DNA of 64,000 nucleotides from an uncultured Flavobacteriales bacterium (GTDB lineage: Bacteria > Bacteroidota > Bacteroidia > Flavobacteriales > Schleiferiaceae). Position numbers and translations under genes: made by a program. The stretch lies in contig CAJXKC010000003.1 in NCBI GenBank assembly GCA_913055685.1, forward strand, positions 1 through 64,000. The letters are read 5' to 3'. The stretch's first letter is position 1. Every line of letters begins with the position of its first letter. Shown here one piece after another: positions 7,858 to 15,787 of the stretch. Under the pieces are notes generated by a model, which saw nothing but the letters and a program-made list of their open reading frames with translations, did no database searches and was not told the DNA's origin.

Positions 7858-8538
7858 TTAAATGTAGTTTTTGCTATCCGGACCCTGATTAAACACCAAG
7901 TCTAATACCGATAGGTGGGAGATGAATACTCCCCCTACTTGGGCATAGCTTGGGGGCTCGTATTCCAAATAGCGTAGCTCTATCCCTGCTGCATCGTACA
8001 TCTCCTGGTCATTGTACTTCTTGGCTCCCTGGCCGGATAGGTAAACATCGGCATGCTCGAGTTTACAGATATTGATGATCTGCTCGCTCTTGCTTCCTAA
8101 ATTCCCTGGCATATCGGACATCCGCTTTAAGGGGGTATCAATTTCAAAGAGCTCCTTGAAGTATTCAATCAAGGCAATATTCAATTCCGCCAAATTGGGG
8201 AATTCAGTGACTAGTATTTTTTCGATATCGGGGTAATAGCGGTCGAAATAGGGCGCCTTGCCATAGGCATGCTTTAAACTGGCGAGGGCTTTGGATTGCC
8301 ACTTCTGACTATAATCGATCTCCAGTTCAATAAAGCTCACATCCCGCCCCTTGGCGCTGCTCACCGATACGCCCAACCACTGGGCCTCGCCTTGCGAATT
8401 CTTGATTTTATTGCGATTGCAGATATGGCGCTTCACGTATTGCACCGTATCCATAATCACGAATAAATCGGATTGCTTCATCTTGTAGAAATAACCCTGC
8501 CAGGGCATAAAATTGGGCTGATGTACGCTTAGTACCAT
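7858..8538 (-). CDS. WbqC family protein
   Basis: A 226-residue protein of the WbqC family, which occurs in O-antigen and glycan clusters and is of uncertain enzymatic function. The N-terminus has the family pattern SVHQPNFMPWQGYF, then DTVQYVKRHICNRNKI, and the centre has YFKELFEI..LKRMSDM. It is the last gene of the seven-gene minus-strand run; its ATG directly abuts the stop of the sulfotransferase gene (no gap). Placement next to a sulfotransferase and a glycosyltransferase supports a role in modifying a surface or exported glycan. No terminator is visible in the seven bases before the convergent neighbour. Confidence 0.88.
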   Translation of the reverse strand: MVLSVHQPNFMPWQGYFYKMKQSDLFVIMDTVQYVKRHICNRNKIKNSQGEAQWLGVSVSSAKGRDVSFIELEIDYSQKWQSKALASLKHAYGKAPYFDRYYPDIEKILVTEFPNLAELNIALIEYFKELFEIDTPLKRMSDMPGNLGSKSEQIINICKLEHADVYLSGQGAKKYNDQEMYDAAGIELRYLEYEPPSYAQVGGVFISHLSVLDLVFNQGPDSKNYI

Positions 8539-9543
8539 CTATGAATTTCTTAGGGTTTCAAATTCCTTTTGAAAAGCAGCTCTCAGTTCGGGCTGCTCTG
8601 TACGATACTGATTAAAGGCAAAGCTCGATGGCAAGTCAGGGTTTAGACTCAAATCATAATCGAAGCTCGCCTTCACTTGTTTCTGAATGGCTTCCGCCAC
8701 CTGATGGCTGTGCTGGGTGAGCTCCGCATAATTGAGCTTCACCACCTTGCCGGGATCCAGCTTGGCCAACTCTTCTTGATAATAGGCCTTTAAATAATGT
8801 ACCTGCGCCGCAATCTGCGGAATGGGCTCTAAGTCTAAAAGCTCCAGCACATTGGGCGGCGAATAAGACCACCATTTCTTGAGGCCTTCTTTACCGTAAT
8901 GCCTTTCGCGCGCGCCATATATCGAAAGGGCTACATCCAGCTCATCCCGCTCGATATACACCCAAACCACTTTCTCCAATAGCTCCGTCATTTTAGGCAT
9001 GTGGTAGGAGCCAAAAATATTCTTGTAAACCGAGGGTCGGCCCCACTCCTGCTGCATATTGGCCAGCACCTGATACAGTCCCTGCCAATCGATACGGGCT
9101 TCATCTTCGGCGATGCTTTCCATCGCTTCCAAGCTGCCCTTATGCAACCAATGCCGCCAGAAATAACCGAATTCATGGATATTATGGATGCCTTCGGTTT
9201 TAGCATAATGACTACTAAAACTGGGCAAATGACCCTTGCCTAAAATCTGATCACTCAGCCGCAAAGCGGTCAGGGGATTCTGATAGAAACGCGCCACCAA
9301 ATTGTTGACATAACCTAAGGAAAAGGCATTCGCCAAGAACTGCGTACAAAAGGTAGTACCACTGCGCGGCGCGCCAATCACCATAAAAATAGGATGCTCA
9401 ATCGCGGCCTCTTCATACTGCTCCTGCTCGAAGGAATGTAAAGCGGCATTAAGCTCGGCCAAGAAGTTTTCGCTCCGCGCATCTTTGCGGTAGGCCCCTT
9501 GCCGGCCGGCGGCTAATTTTTGTAAATCCTTATCCTGTGACAT
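8539..9543 (-). CDS. Sulfotransferase family protein
   Basis: A 334-residue cytoplasmic sulfotransferase-like protein. The PAPS 5'-phosphosulfate-binding loop is visible as GAPRSGTTF at residues 57-65, and a second region (VYIERDELDVALSIYGARE) resembles the 3'-phosphate site containing Arg and Ser. It would transfer sulfate from PAPS to a hydroxyl of a glycan or lipid. Its start overlaps the end of the glycosyltransferase gene by 14 bases and WbqC follows directly, so the three are probably translated together. The acceptor is unknown. I see no truncation. Confidence 0.85.
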   Translation of the reverse strand: MSQDKDLQKLAAGRQGAYRKDARSENFLAELNAALHSFEQEQYEEAAIEHPIFMVIGAPRSGTTFCTQFLANAFSLGYVNNLVARFYQNPLTALRLSDQILGKGHLPSFSSHYAKTEGIHNIHEFGYFWRHWLHKGSLEAMESIAEDEARIDWQGLYQVLANMQQEWGRPSVYKNIFGSYHMPKMTELLEKVVWVYIERDELDVALSIYGARERHYGKEGLKKWWSYSPPNVLELLDLEPIPQIAAQVHYLKAYYQEELAKLDPGKVVKLNYAELTQHSHQVAEAIQKQVKASFDYDLSLNPDLPSSFAFNQYRTEQPELRAAFQKEFETLRNS

Positions 9544-10951
9544 CCATCAATATCTTTTCGAGACGGGCGCTCAATTTTTCAAAATTATAGTCTTCCAAGG
9601 ACTCTGGGCTTGCGCCCGGCATAGTCCGACCACTTTGCCAATGCTTGTAGACCTGCGAGAAGTATTCCAAGGCGGCCTCACTCGCTCCATGCGGACTAAG
9701 ATAACCTCCTTTACTGGATTCGATTACTTTATGGGCTGCCCCACCTTCATGACCAAAGGCCAAAACGGGATTCCCACTCATTAAATACTCAAACAATTTG
9801 GTGCTAAAAACCAGTTTGCTGCGCTCCGCCTGACCAATCAATAGCAGCAGCAAATCTGCTTCCTGCATAATCGCCACCGCCTCTTTATGCGGCACCAGGC
9901 CTTTAAAATGAAGCTCTAAACCCTTAGGGATAAGCTTCATTATCTCCTCCTGCACCAAGACATCCACATTCCCCACAAAATTGAACTCCAAATGCGGAAT
10001 CAGTCCCTCCGGCAAATTCTGCAAAAAGTTTAAAAAGCCCGGCGCCAATTGGTTCATCTTAAAACTCCCCAAATACGCCACCTTAAATTTCATCACTTCA
10101 CCCTGCTTTCCCAGCTCGCCCTGCTTTTCCTCTTCTTTTCCCCCTAATCCTTCACCCAGCGCCCCCTGCGCCCCGCACACACCCTGCGTCTTCTGCGTCT
10201 TCGGCAAACCCTGCGCCCCCTTGGAACGTTTTACGTTCTGCACACCCAGCTTGTCCCGCTTGCCACGTTCCACGTGGTTGCCGGGAAGAAAATCTTCAGG
10301 GTCAAAGCCATTACTAATAATATGTTCATGCTCCATCCACCCCTCGTGCTCCGGAAAAAAGCCCGCATTCACCGACACCACCGCATCCGCTTGTTCTAAA
10401 ACGGACTTCTCTAAAGCTTTATTGATGCGCTTGGCGATGGCCCCTTGCGGGAAGTCCTCATAATAATAGATCTCGGTCCAAGGGTCTCTGAAATCGGCTA
10501 CCCAGGGCAGCTTCAATTTTTGCGCCAATCGCTTGGCCACCAAGGAGGTGCTAGGAGGTGGTGAGGTCGATAGCAGGGCCGCGAAATTATACTGCTTGGC
10601 CAATGCAAGACCGGCCTTAACCGCAGCCGGATACCAGAAAATCTTCGCATCGGGGATGATCAGGTTGAGTCGGGCCCAGACCTTCAATTTAGCTTTCCAG
10701 TTCTGGTCTTTGGCGTAGAAAATGGAGGGGTTGACTTTTTTAGCGCCGGGTACTGATTTCTGCTTGCCGACCCGCATTACTTTTAATCCGGCTGGGGCTG
10801 CGTAGCTTCCCTCCGGGTCCTGACTAGCCGTAAGTACGGTTATTTGCCAGCCTTTGCGCAAGAGATACTTTACGAACTTGGAAATACGGTAACTGCCCGT
10901 TCCTTCGTCCGGCAACCAATAATAGCTGATTACCAAAAGTTCTTTTTGCAT
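9530..10951 (-). CDS. Glycosyltransferase (GT4-like) with a low-complexity insert
   Basis: A 473-residue glycosyltransferase of the GT-B fold, family 4 type. The N-terminal half has ISYYWLPDEGTGSYRISKF and TSPPPSTSLVAK, and VADFRDPWTE at about 151-160. The C-terminal half has VAYLGSF and the donor-site region SKLVFSTKLFEYLMSGNPVL with the FEYL..G.PV signature. Between the two domains lies an insert of about 62 residues (225-286) rich in Gly, Lys, Gln and Glu. Its DNA (10094-10279) resembles the intergenic repeats near 3020-3090, yet the frame stays open. Insert-free length would be about 411, normal for the family. It overlaps the sulfotransferase gene. Confidence 0.85.
   Translation of the reverse strand: MQKELLVISYYWLPDEGTGSYRISKFVKYLLRKGWQITVLTASQDPEGSYAAPAGLKVMRVGKQKSVPGAKKVNPSIFYAKDQNWKAKLKVWARLNLIIPDAKIFWYPAAVKAGLALAKQYNFAALLSTSPPPSTSLVAKRLAQKLKLPWVADFRDPWTEIYYYEDFPQGAIAKRINKALEKSVLEQADAVVSVNAGFFPEHEGWMEHEHIISNGFDPEDFLPGNHVERGKRDKLGVQNVKRSKGAQGLPKTQKTQGVCGAQGALGEGLGGKEEEKQGELGKQGEVMKFKVAYLGSFKMNQLAPGFLNFLQNLPEGLIPHLEFNFVGNVDVLVQEEIMKLIPKGLELHFKGLVPHKEAVAIMQEADLLLLLIGQAERSKLVFSTKLFEYLMSGNPVLAFGHEGGAAHKVIESSKGGYLSPHGASEAALEYFSQVYKHWQSGRTMPGASPESLEDYNFEKLSARLEKILMDVTG
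10094..10279. repeat. Intergenic-type repeat inserted in frame within a glycosyltransferase gene
   Basis: 186 bases (62 codons) with words CCCTGCGCCCC, CTGCGTCTTCTGCGTCTTCG, TTTACGTTCTGCACACCCAGC and ACGTTCCACGTGG. Very similar words are found at 3005-3075 (GTACGTCCTACACACCCAGC, TCTGCGTCCTTCG). The length is divisible by three and has no stop in the reading frame. It encodes a Gly/Lys/Gln-rich linker between the two Rossmann domains. Confidence 0.65.
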
Positions 10952-10962
10952 GCTGCTGCTTT

Positions 10963-11871
10963 TTAAGCCTGCGCTTCTTTTATCTGCTGGTCTACCAGGG
11001 CCAAGCCTTCTTCAAAACTATGCGGGGCATAGCCGAGCTCTTCACGGGCTTTATCAATAATAAAACCGGTTTTAGGCGGTCGCTGCGCTCTTTGGTTTAG
11101 GGTACTGGAGGATACGGGTTGTATCAAGCTTTCATCCAGCTTCCAGAAACGGGCAATGCGGCGCACCATCTCAATAATACTCATAAAATCGGCTCCGGAA
11201 ATATTGTAGACACCCTCCGCCTTTTGCTTGGCGGCTAGAATACAGCCATCGGCCAAATCTTCGGCTAAGGTGGGAGTGCGGAATTGATCGTCGACTACCG
11301 TAATGGGTGCACCTTTCTCCAAGGCGCCCTTGGCCCATAAAACGATATTACTGCGACTCATATTCTCGGCGACGCCGTAAACCAAGACCGTGCGTAAAAT
11401 GGCGTGGGGCACATTGCTCGCCTTAATTAATTTCTCGGCCCGCCATTTCGAATCGCCGTAATAACTCACCGGGTTGGCTTCTTCATCTTCCGTTAATGGG
11501 CCTTTACTGCCATCAAAGATAAAGTCAGTGGAAAGATGCACTAAATGGGCCTTATGCCAAGCGCAAGCGGCCAAAATGTATTCGACTGCTTCTACATTCA
11601 GCTTTTCACAGCCTGCTTTATCGTCCTCGCATTGGTCGACGTGAGTCATGGCCGCCGTGTGAATCACCACTTCTGGCTTTTCTTCCCCGATTACCTGCAG
11701 CACCTGCTCCAGATTACTGATGTCCATCGATCGGTACACATAGCCGCTGCGATGTTCCAAACGATTTTCCCCCCGGGCGGTGGCGATGAGCTCTACCTCG
11801 GGATCAGCACTTAATTTATGCACGAGCTTCTGACCCAATAATCCATTGGAGCCCGTTACCAAGATTTTCAT
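10963..11871 (-). CDS. SDR-family sugar reductase (dTDP-4-dehydrorhamnose reductase-like)
   Basis: A 302-residue extended SDR enzyme similar to RmlD (dTDP-4-dehydrorhamnose reductase). The NAD(P)-binding motif GSNGLLG is at residues 7-13. The catalytic set is visible as STD at 114-116 and Tyr138-x-x-x-Lys142 in YYGDSK. HTAAMTHVDQCE at 71-82 is typical of the RmlD subgroup. Its stop lies 11 bases upstream of the glycosyltransferase start and its ATG overlaps the end of the channel gene by four bases. It probably supplies a reduced nucleotide sugar, or a related product, for glycan synthesis; true RmlD activity is not proved because rmlA, rmlB and rmlC are not in this window. Confidence 0.82.
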   Translation of the reverse strand: MKILVTGSNGLLGQKLVHKLSADPEVELIATARGENRLEHRSGYVYRSMDISNLEQVLQVIGEEKPEVVIHTAAMTHVDQCEDDKAGCEKLNVEAVEYILAACAWHKAHLVHLSTDFIFDGSKGPLTEDEEANPVSYYGDSKWRAEKLIKASNVPHAILRTVLVYGVAENMSRSNIVLWAKGALEKGAPITVVDDQFRTPTLAEDLADGCILAAKQKAEGVYNISGADFMSIIEMVRRIARFWKLDESLIQPVSSSTLNQRAQRPPKTGFIIDKAREELGYAPHSFEEGLALVDQQIKEAQA

Positions 11872-12911
11872 GATTCTAATAAACTTTCACCAGGCGCGCG
11901 ATTGCCCAGCAATTGATATAAGGCTTTGATTTGGTCGGCATTACCCAGAACGAATAAGCGCGAAGCCGGACGTAAAAGGGCATTGCTATCGGGATTGATC
12001 TGATAGTTCCCGTCGGGATCTTTAATCCCAATAATCGTACAACCGGTCTTTTGCCGGATGTGTAAATCGGTAAGCGTACAACTGGCTTTACTGCCGATGA
12101 GTTCGGCTAAGGGTACTTCCTCCAAATTGGAATCCGAACTTCCTTCCACCGAAAGGTGTTCCAAGAACTCTACAATATCGGGGTTCATCACTAGGCTTGC
12201 CATATGTCCGCCCCCTACCCCCTCGGGCATCACCACCGAATCGGCTCCTACCGCCCGCAATTTCTTCTCGGTACTTTCACTGGAGGCGCGGCTAATTAAG
12301 CGCACCTTCTGATTTAGGGTGCGGGCCGAAATGATCACAAAAAGATTGTCGGCATCCTTACTAAGGGTAGATACCAAAGCGCGTGCCCGCTGAATACCGG
12401 CTCTTTCCAAAACCGATTCATCGGTAGCATCGGCCTCCAAATACAGTACCCCTTCAGGCTTTAAAAACTGATCGATAATCTGGGGATCGTTTTCAATTAC
12501 CAGGACCCGCTGACCATAGGCCTGCAGTTTGCGCAGGGCCCGACGCCCATTCCGGCCAAAGCCACAGAGGATAATGTGATCCTTGCTGTTTTCGATTTCT
12601 TTGTTCAAGCTGCGTTGTTTTAAGTCTTCGATTAATTCGCCTGAGATTAGCGCCTGCGCCAATAAGGTTAAGCCATAGGCGAAGGTACCAAAACTACTGA
12701 TGATAAGTAAAGAGGTAAACCACTGCCCGGCGGCACTTAATTCGCGTACCTCCTTAAAGCCTACCGTACTCAGGGTAATGATGGTCATATATACCGCTTC
12801 GGAAAAAGAATAATCTTCCAAAATCATATAACCCGTCACTCCTATTAGGATCAATCCCAGGAGTAAGGCGGCAATTAAACTAAAGCGGCTGAGTGATTTG
12901 CTTTGGTACAA
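11868..12911 (-). CDS. Potassium channel protein with RCK (TrkA-N/TrkA-C) domains
   Basis: A 347-residue two-helix ion channel subunit. TM1 is about residues 11-31 and TM2 about 63-90, with the pore loop between them. The filter reads TLSTVGFKEV (47-56), a variant of the usual TVGYGD. A TrkA-N Rossmann domain follows with CGFGRNG (116-122) and VIENDPQ, then a TrkA-C domain from about 265. The family forms gated K+ channels in the inner membrane, controlled by nucleotide or ion binding to the RCK ring. The gene overlaps the SDR gene by four bases and follows the PspC-like gene by six, an unexpected place for a channel among glycan genes. Confidence 0.88.
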   Translation of the reverse strand: MYQSKSLSRFSLIAALLLGLILIGVTGYMILEDYSFSEAVYMTIITLSTVGFKEVRELSAAGQWFTSLLIISSFGTFAYGLTLLAQALISGELIEDLKQRSLNKEIENSKDHIILCGFGRNGRRALRKLQAYGQRVLVIENDPQIIDQFLKPEGVLYLEADATDESVLERAGIQRARALVSTLSKDADNLFVIISARTLNQKVRLISRASSESTEKKLRAVGADSVVMPEGVGGGHMASLVMNPDIVEFLEHLSVEGSSDSNLEEVPLAELIGSKASCTLTDLHIRQKTGCTIIGIKDPDGNYQINPDSNALLRPASRLFVLGNADQIKALYQLLGNRAPGESLLES

Positions 12912-12917
12912 GGTCTT

Positions 12918-13139
12918 TTAAATATCGAGCACGGAATGTCTCCGACTGCGCAGGTGATCTTTTATTTGAATCCAAAAAGCGAGAACCAAATAAAGGATTA
13001 CCGGTGATCCAAAAGTCAAGAAGGAGGTGTAAATGAAATACCGGCGCACTACCCCAGGGGCAATTCCCATGCGCGCTCCGCTGCGGGCGCATACCTCAAA
13101 TCCAAATCGTTCTAAATTACTTCTAAGTCGCTCGATCAT
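12918..13139 (-). CDS. PspC-domain small membrane protein
   Basis: A 73-residue protein resembling the single-domain PspC proteins of Flavobacteriia. It has a short amphipathic start (MIERLRSNLERFGFEVCARSG), then ARMGIAPGVVRRYFIYTSF and one or two membrane helices (TFGSPVILYLVLAFWIQIK), ending RRHSVLDI. I choose the ATG at 13139, two bases after the stop of DUF2851, over the in-frame ATG at 13184 inside that gene. PspC in enterobacteria takes part in the phage shock response; what these short forms do is not known. Six bases separate it from the channel gene. Confidence 0.75.
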   Translation of the reverse strand: MIERLRSNLERFGFEVCARSGARMGIAPGVVRRYFIYTSFLTFGSPVILYLVLAFWIQIKDHLRSRRHSVLDI

Positions 13140-13141
13140 AT

Positions 13142-14401
13142 TCAACCCTTTAACAGATTGTTCCCAAGAGCGCAATTTAAGCATTTTTTAGCCCCGCAAA
13201 GACTATTATGCCACTGCAATACCGCTTGGGAATCCAAAGCTGAACGTATAGTTAATCCCAATTGTTCATAGAGGCTCACAATTTTGTTTAACTCTGGATC
13301 CATTGCCGCCCAGCCAGCCAAGGCTTTTTCTTTAAAATCCGGCCGCCCTGTTTTAGATCCATAGAAAAACCAATAAGGCACTACTAAATTGATTATCAGT
13401 TTCTCCCTCAAACTTTTGGCCATGGCTAAGGGAATCTTTTTTGAACTTTTCTGTCCACAACGGTAATGATGGGTCCAGGTCTCTGGAAGGGAAAACTTAA
13501 ACAAATCGCTCAGCTCTGCCGGCTCAGTGCTAAGGACCTTGCGATGCCAATTGCTCTCGGCAGCTAAAATTTTCCCTAATAGGGCAATCCGCCGATCGGG
13601 AAATGCCGCCGGTCGGATGCCACCATACTGCCAATTAATATGCGGAGGCTCGATCCGGTATTTATGCCGCAGAAATTGCCAGTCACGCTGATGCTCCGCA
13701 AAAGCAGGATCCGCTTTATCCAAAAATCCGGCGGCACCTAAAAACAAGGCCTCCAGAGCGCGAGGCTTGGCGATAGGCCGCCACAGTTTAAGAGGCAGCA
13801 GCTGAGCCAAGCGCAGCATTTCAAGGGTATTTTCCTTTAAACCTAAACTATAAGCCAAGGCCCAATAAAAACAGCTTTCCCAATCGCCTTTCGATTGCCG
13901 GTACAAGTCTTCCAGAAATTGACTTTTCTGCTCCAAGCGCGCCAGGGCCATGCGGTCCAGCATTTCCAGCTTCAAAATTTCTGGCGCTGTGGCAAAATGA
14001 GGCGCACAGGCAATGGGGCGTTCCTCCGCCATTAATTGACTATAGCGCTCATAAAGACCTTCGTCGAAGCGGCCCTTTAATTCCAAGCAGGGCAGTCTTG
14101 CGCCATTGGAGCGATACACAATTTGATCTTCCTCATACACCACGTGCAAAACCACGTTCCGATAAGCGGGATCTTGGTGATGCCGATGCTTGTACCAATC
14201 CGAGGCGCGCAGGTGTAATTCAACCTGCCCCGCCCAGAGCGTCTCACCTAAACGGATTTGTGCTTCTTTAAAATCGGGGCCTCCCAAAGTATTGGGGAAA
14301 CCGCGCTTAACTACCTGGATGGCCTCGCCGCTGGTGGTCTGCCAGGGACCGAACTTCAATTTTTGATGGCGCCATAAATAGTGTAAAAAGGCCTCTTGCA
14401 T
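13142..14401 (-). CDS. DUF2851 family protein
   Basis: A 419-residue protein that matches the DUF2851 family by its N-terminus: MQEAFLHYLWRHQKL, then GGPDFKEAQIRLG and WAGQVELHLRASDWYKH. The last resembles a nuclease-like core (Glu and charged residues in QVELH), but no activity is established to my knowledge. A C-terminal CGAKKCLNCALGNNLL cluster with three Cys could bind a metal. It is the first gene of the seven-gene minus-strand run and is divergent from a MarR-family gene, with 58 bases between the two starts. I see no clear TAnnTTTG promoter in the reverse direction. Confidence 0.8.
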   Translation of the reverse strand: MQEAFLHYLWRHQKLKFGPWQTTSGEAIQVVKRGFPNTLGGPDFKEAQIRLGETLWAGQVELHLRASDWYKHRHHQDPAYRNVVLHVVYEEDQIVYRSNGARLPCLELKGRFDEGLYERYSQLMAEERPIACAPHFATAPEILKLEMLDRMALARLEQKSQFLEDLYRQSKGDWESCFYWALAYSLGLKENTLEMLRLAQLLPLKLWRPIAKPRALEALFLGAAGFLDKADPAFAEHQRDWQFLRHKYRIEPPHINWQYGGIRPAAFPDRRIALLGKILAAESNWHRKVLSTEPAELSDLFKFSLPETWTHHYRCGQKSSKKIPLAMAKSLREKLIINLVVPYWFFYGSKTGRPDFKEKALAGWAAMDPELNKIVSLYEQLGLTIRSALDSQAVLQWHNSLCGAKKCLNCALGNNLLKG

Positions 14402-14407
14402 AGCGAA

Positions 14408-14439
14408 TTTGATTAAGGTTGCAACATTGATTACCTTTG
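14408..14439 (+). promoter_or_regulatory. Promoter of the MarR gene (TTTG-N20-TACCTTTG)
   Basis: A -33 element TTTG at 14408-14411, a spacer of 20 bases and the -7 element TACCTTTG at 14432-14439 fit the Bacteroidota primary-sigma consensus well. The ATG follows 20 bases after the -7 element. Confidence 0.7.
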
Positions 14440-14459
14440 CGCCTTGACTTACAGCGCAA

Positions 14460-14924
14460 ATGGGAATCCAAGAGGAAATTAAGCAGAGTAGCTTTCGTAA
14501 TGCGTATCAGAAAGCCTTCCTAAACATTTTATATACGAATAACTGGCTCGACGCCAAGGTGCGTGATATGCTCAAGGAGCATGAGCTTACCAAACAGCAG
14601 TTTAATGTCCTTCGTATTCTGCGGGGTTCCCATCCCGAGCCACTCAGCACCCTCCAAATTCGGGAGCGTATGCTCGATAAGATGAGCGACTCTTCCCGCA
14701 TTGTCGATCGCCTGGTGCTTAAAAACTACGTGGCAAAAACCACCTGCCCCAACGACAAGCGTTTGGTGGATGTAATCATCACCGAAGAAGGTTTGGGGCT
14801 TTTGGCGGAAATCGATAAAAAGGAAGATGTGATTGAGCGGTCTATGAACGGACTTAGTCCCGATGAAGCGGAAACGCTCAGCAGCCTGCTCGATAAGGTG
14901 CGCCTTTTGGAAGAAGATCAATAG
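14460..14924 (+). CDS. MarR-family transcriptional regulator
   Basis: A 154-residue winged-helix regulator. The DNA-binding core is visible as LTKQQFNVLRILRGSHPEPLS (about 43-63) followed by ERMLDKMSDSSRIVDRLVLKNYVAK, and the wing as CPNDKRLVDVIITEEGLGLL. The family binds palindromes as dimers and often responds to phenolic or oxidative signals. It is divergent from the DUF2851-led operon and could control it, although I see no strong palindrome in the 58-base spacer. In other Flavobacteria such regulators often sit next to yceI; here YceI is 45 kb away. Its stop overlaps the convergent secreted-protein gene by seven bases. Confidence 0.9.
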   Translation: MGIQEEIKQSSFRNAYQKAFLNILYTNNWLDAKVRDMLKEHELTKQQFNVLRILRGSHPEPLSTLQIRERMLDKMSDSSRIVDRLVLKNYVAKTTCPNDKRLVDVIITEEGLGLLAEIDKKEDVIERSMNGLSPDEAETLSSLLDKVRLLEEDQ

Positions 14925-15787
14925 TGATAGATGGGCCCGCTGATGGGCTTGGGCCGCACGAATACCCGATAACGTACTTTATAATCCCGCGAATTGTAGG
15001 GCGGACGCACTTCGGTCGCTCTTAATACGTAATTGCCACTGGCTTGGGCCGACCATTGCACCTCTACCAGGGTGTCTTTGGCACTGGTCACTAGACTGCT
15101 ATCGACCATTCCGCCAACCTGACCTTGCCAGGACCATTCCCAAGTACTCTGGGGTATCGGAAAGGGCAAGCTATATTGAACCCCGTCGCCTGCACAAATC
15201 GTATCGTAAATAACATCGTCTTCGCGGCAATAGCCATGGGCATTGGCGGAGTCGGCATTGCTCACATCCAGGGCATTAATACTCAGATCATCGAGCCTTA
15301 GTACCGAAGTCCCCCCCCGACTAATCATGTAAAACTGTAAATAATAATCGCCGCTAAAATTGATGGGGATGCTGGTATTTTGCACTTGGGTCGGATTGGC
15401 TAAACCATTTACCCCATTGCTATCTACATAGATAGTATTGTGCACCACCTGCACCAAACGCTCACTGGGGTCTTTCAGTAAAATTTGCAATTCGCGGTGA
15501 CTACCATCATTTACATCCAGCTTATGCTTGAAATCGATGCTGCCGCTGCCATTAAAATTGAGCAGGGGTGTTTGCATGTAATAGGCCGGATCTCCCTCGG
15601 TGGCATCGCCAGCTAAGGCGCGCCTTTGGTTGCCACTATTAATGGGGTTTTGGGCGCTAATCTTCATTTGATAAAACTGCCAACAAGCACCCACCTGATT
15701 GAGGCTTTTGTTAAAATCCTGGTTTACCTGCGCTCGAGCGGATGCGAAAGCAAACAGACTTATTAGAATAAGACTATACTTTTTCAT
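14918..15787 (-). CDS. Secreted cassette protein C (copy 2): jelly-roll-like plus one PKD-like domain, tail KPISGPIYHY
   Basis: A 289-residue protein of unknown function, third gene of the second cassette. The signal peptide is MKKYSLILISLFAFASARAQ. A beta-sandwich-like region (about 20-165) starts QDFNKSLNQVGACWQF and contains INFSGDYYLQFYM..RLDDLSINALDVS. It resembles the ligand-binding-like sandwich domains of Bacteroidota adhesins. One PKD-like domain follows (DVIYDTICAGD..WEWSWQGQVGG..VEVQWSAQASGNY). The protein ends RPKPISGPIYHY. Compared with its paralogue at 17759-19000 it lacks the Gly-rich linker and the second PKD-like domain but keeps the tail. The start 15787 overlaps the stop of the previous gene by four bases. 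A longer frame to 15856 runs into that gene and is rejected. Confidence 0.75.
   Translation of the reverse strand: MKKYSLILISLFAFASARAQVNQDFNKSLNQVGACWQFYQMKISAQNPINSGNQRRALAGDATEGDPAYYMQTPLLNFNGSGSIDFKHKLDVNDGSHRELQILLKDPSERLVQVVHNTIYVDSNGVNGLANPTQVQNTSIPINFSGDYYLQFYMISRGGTSVLRLDDLSINALDVSNADSANAHGYCREDDVIYDTICAGDGVQYSLPFPIPQSTWEWSWQGQVGGMVDSSLVTSAKDTLVEVQWSAQASGNYVLRATEVRPPYNSRDYKVRYRVFVRPKPISGPIYHY

Noticed and set aside
9981-10463. Open frame of 160 codons opposite the glycosyltransferase gene
   Set aside because: It is the complement of a well-supported gene and includes the low-complexity insert; there is no domain and no promoter.
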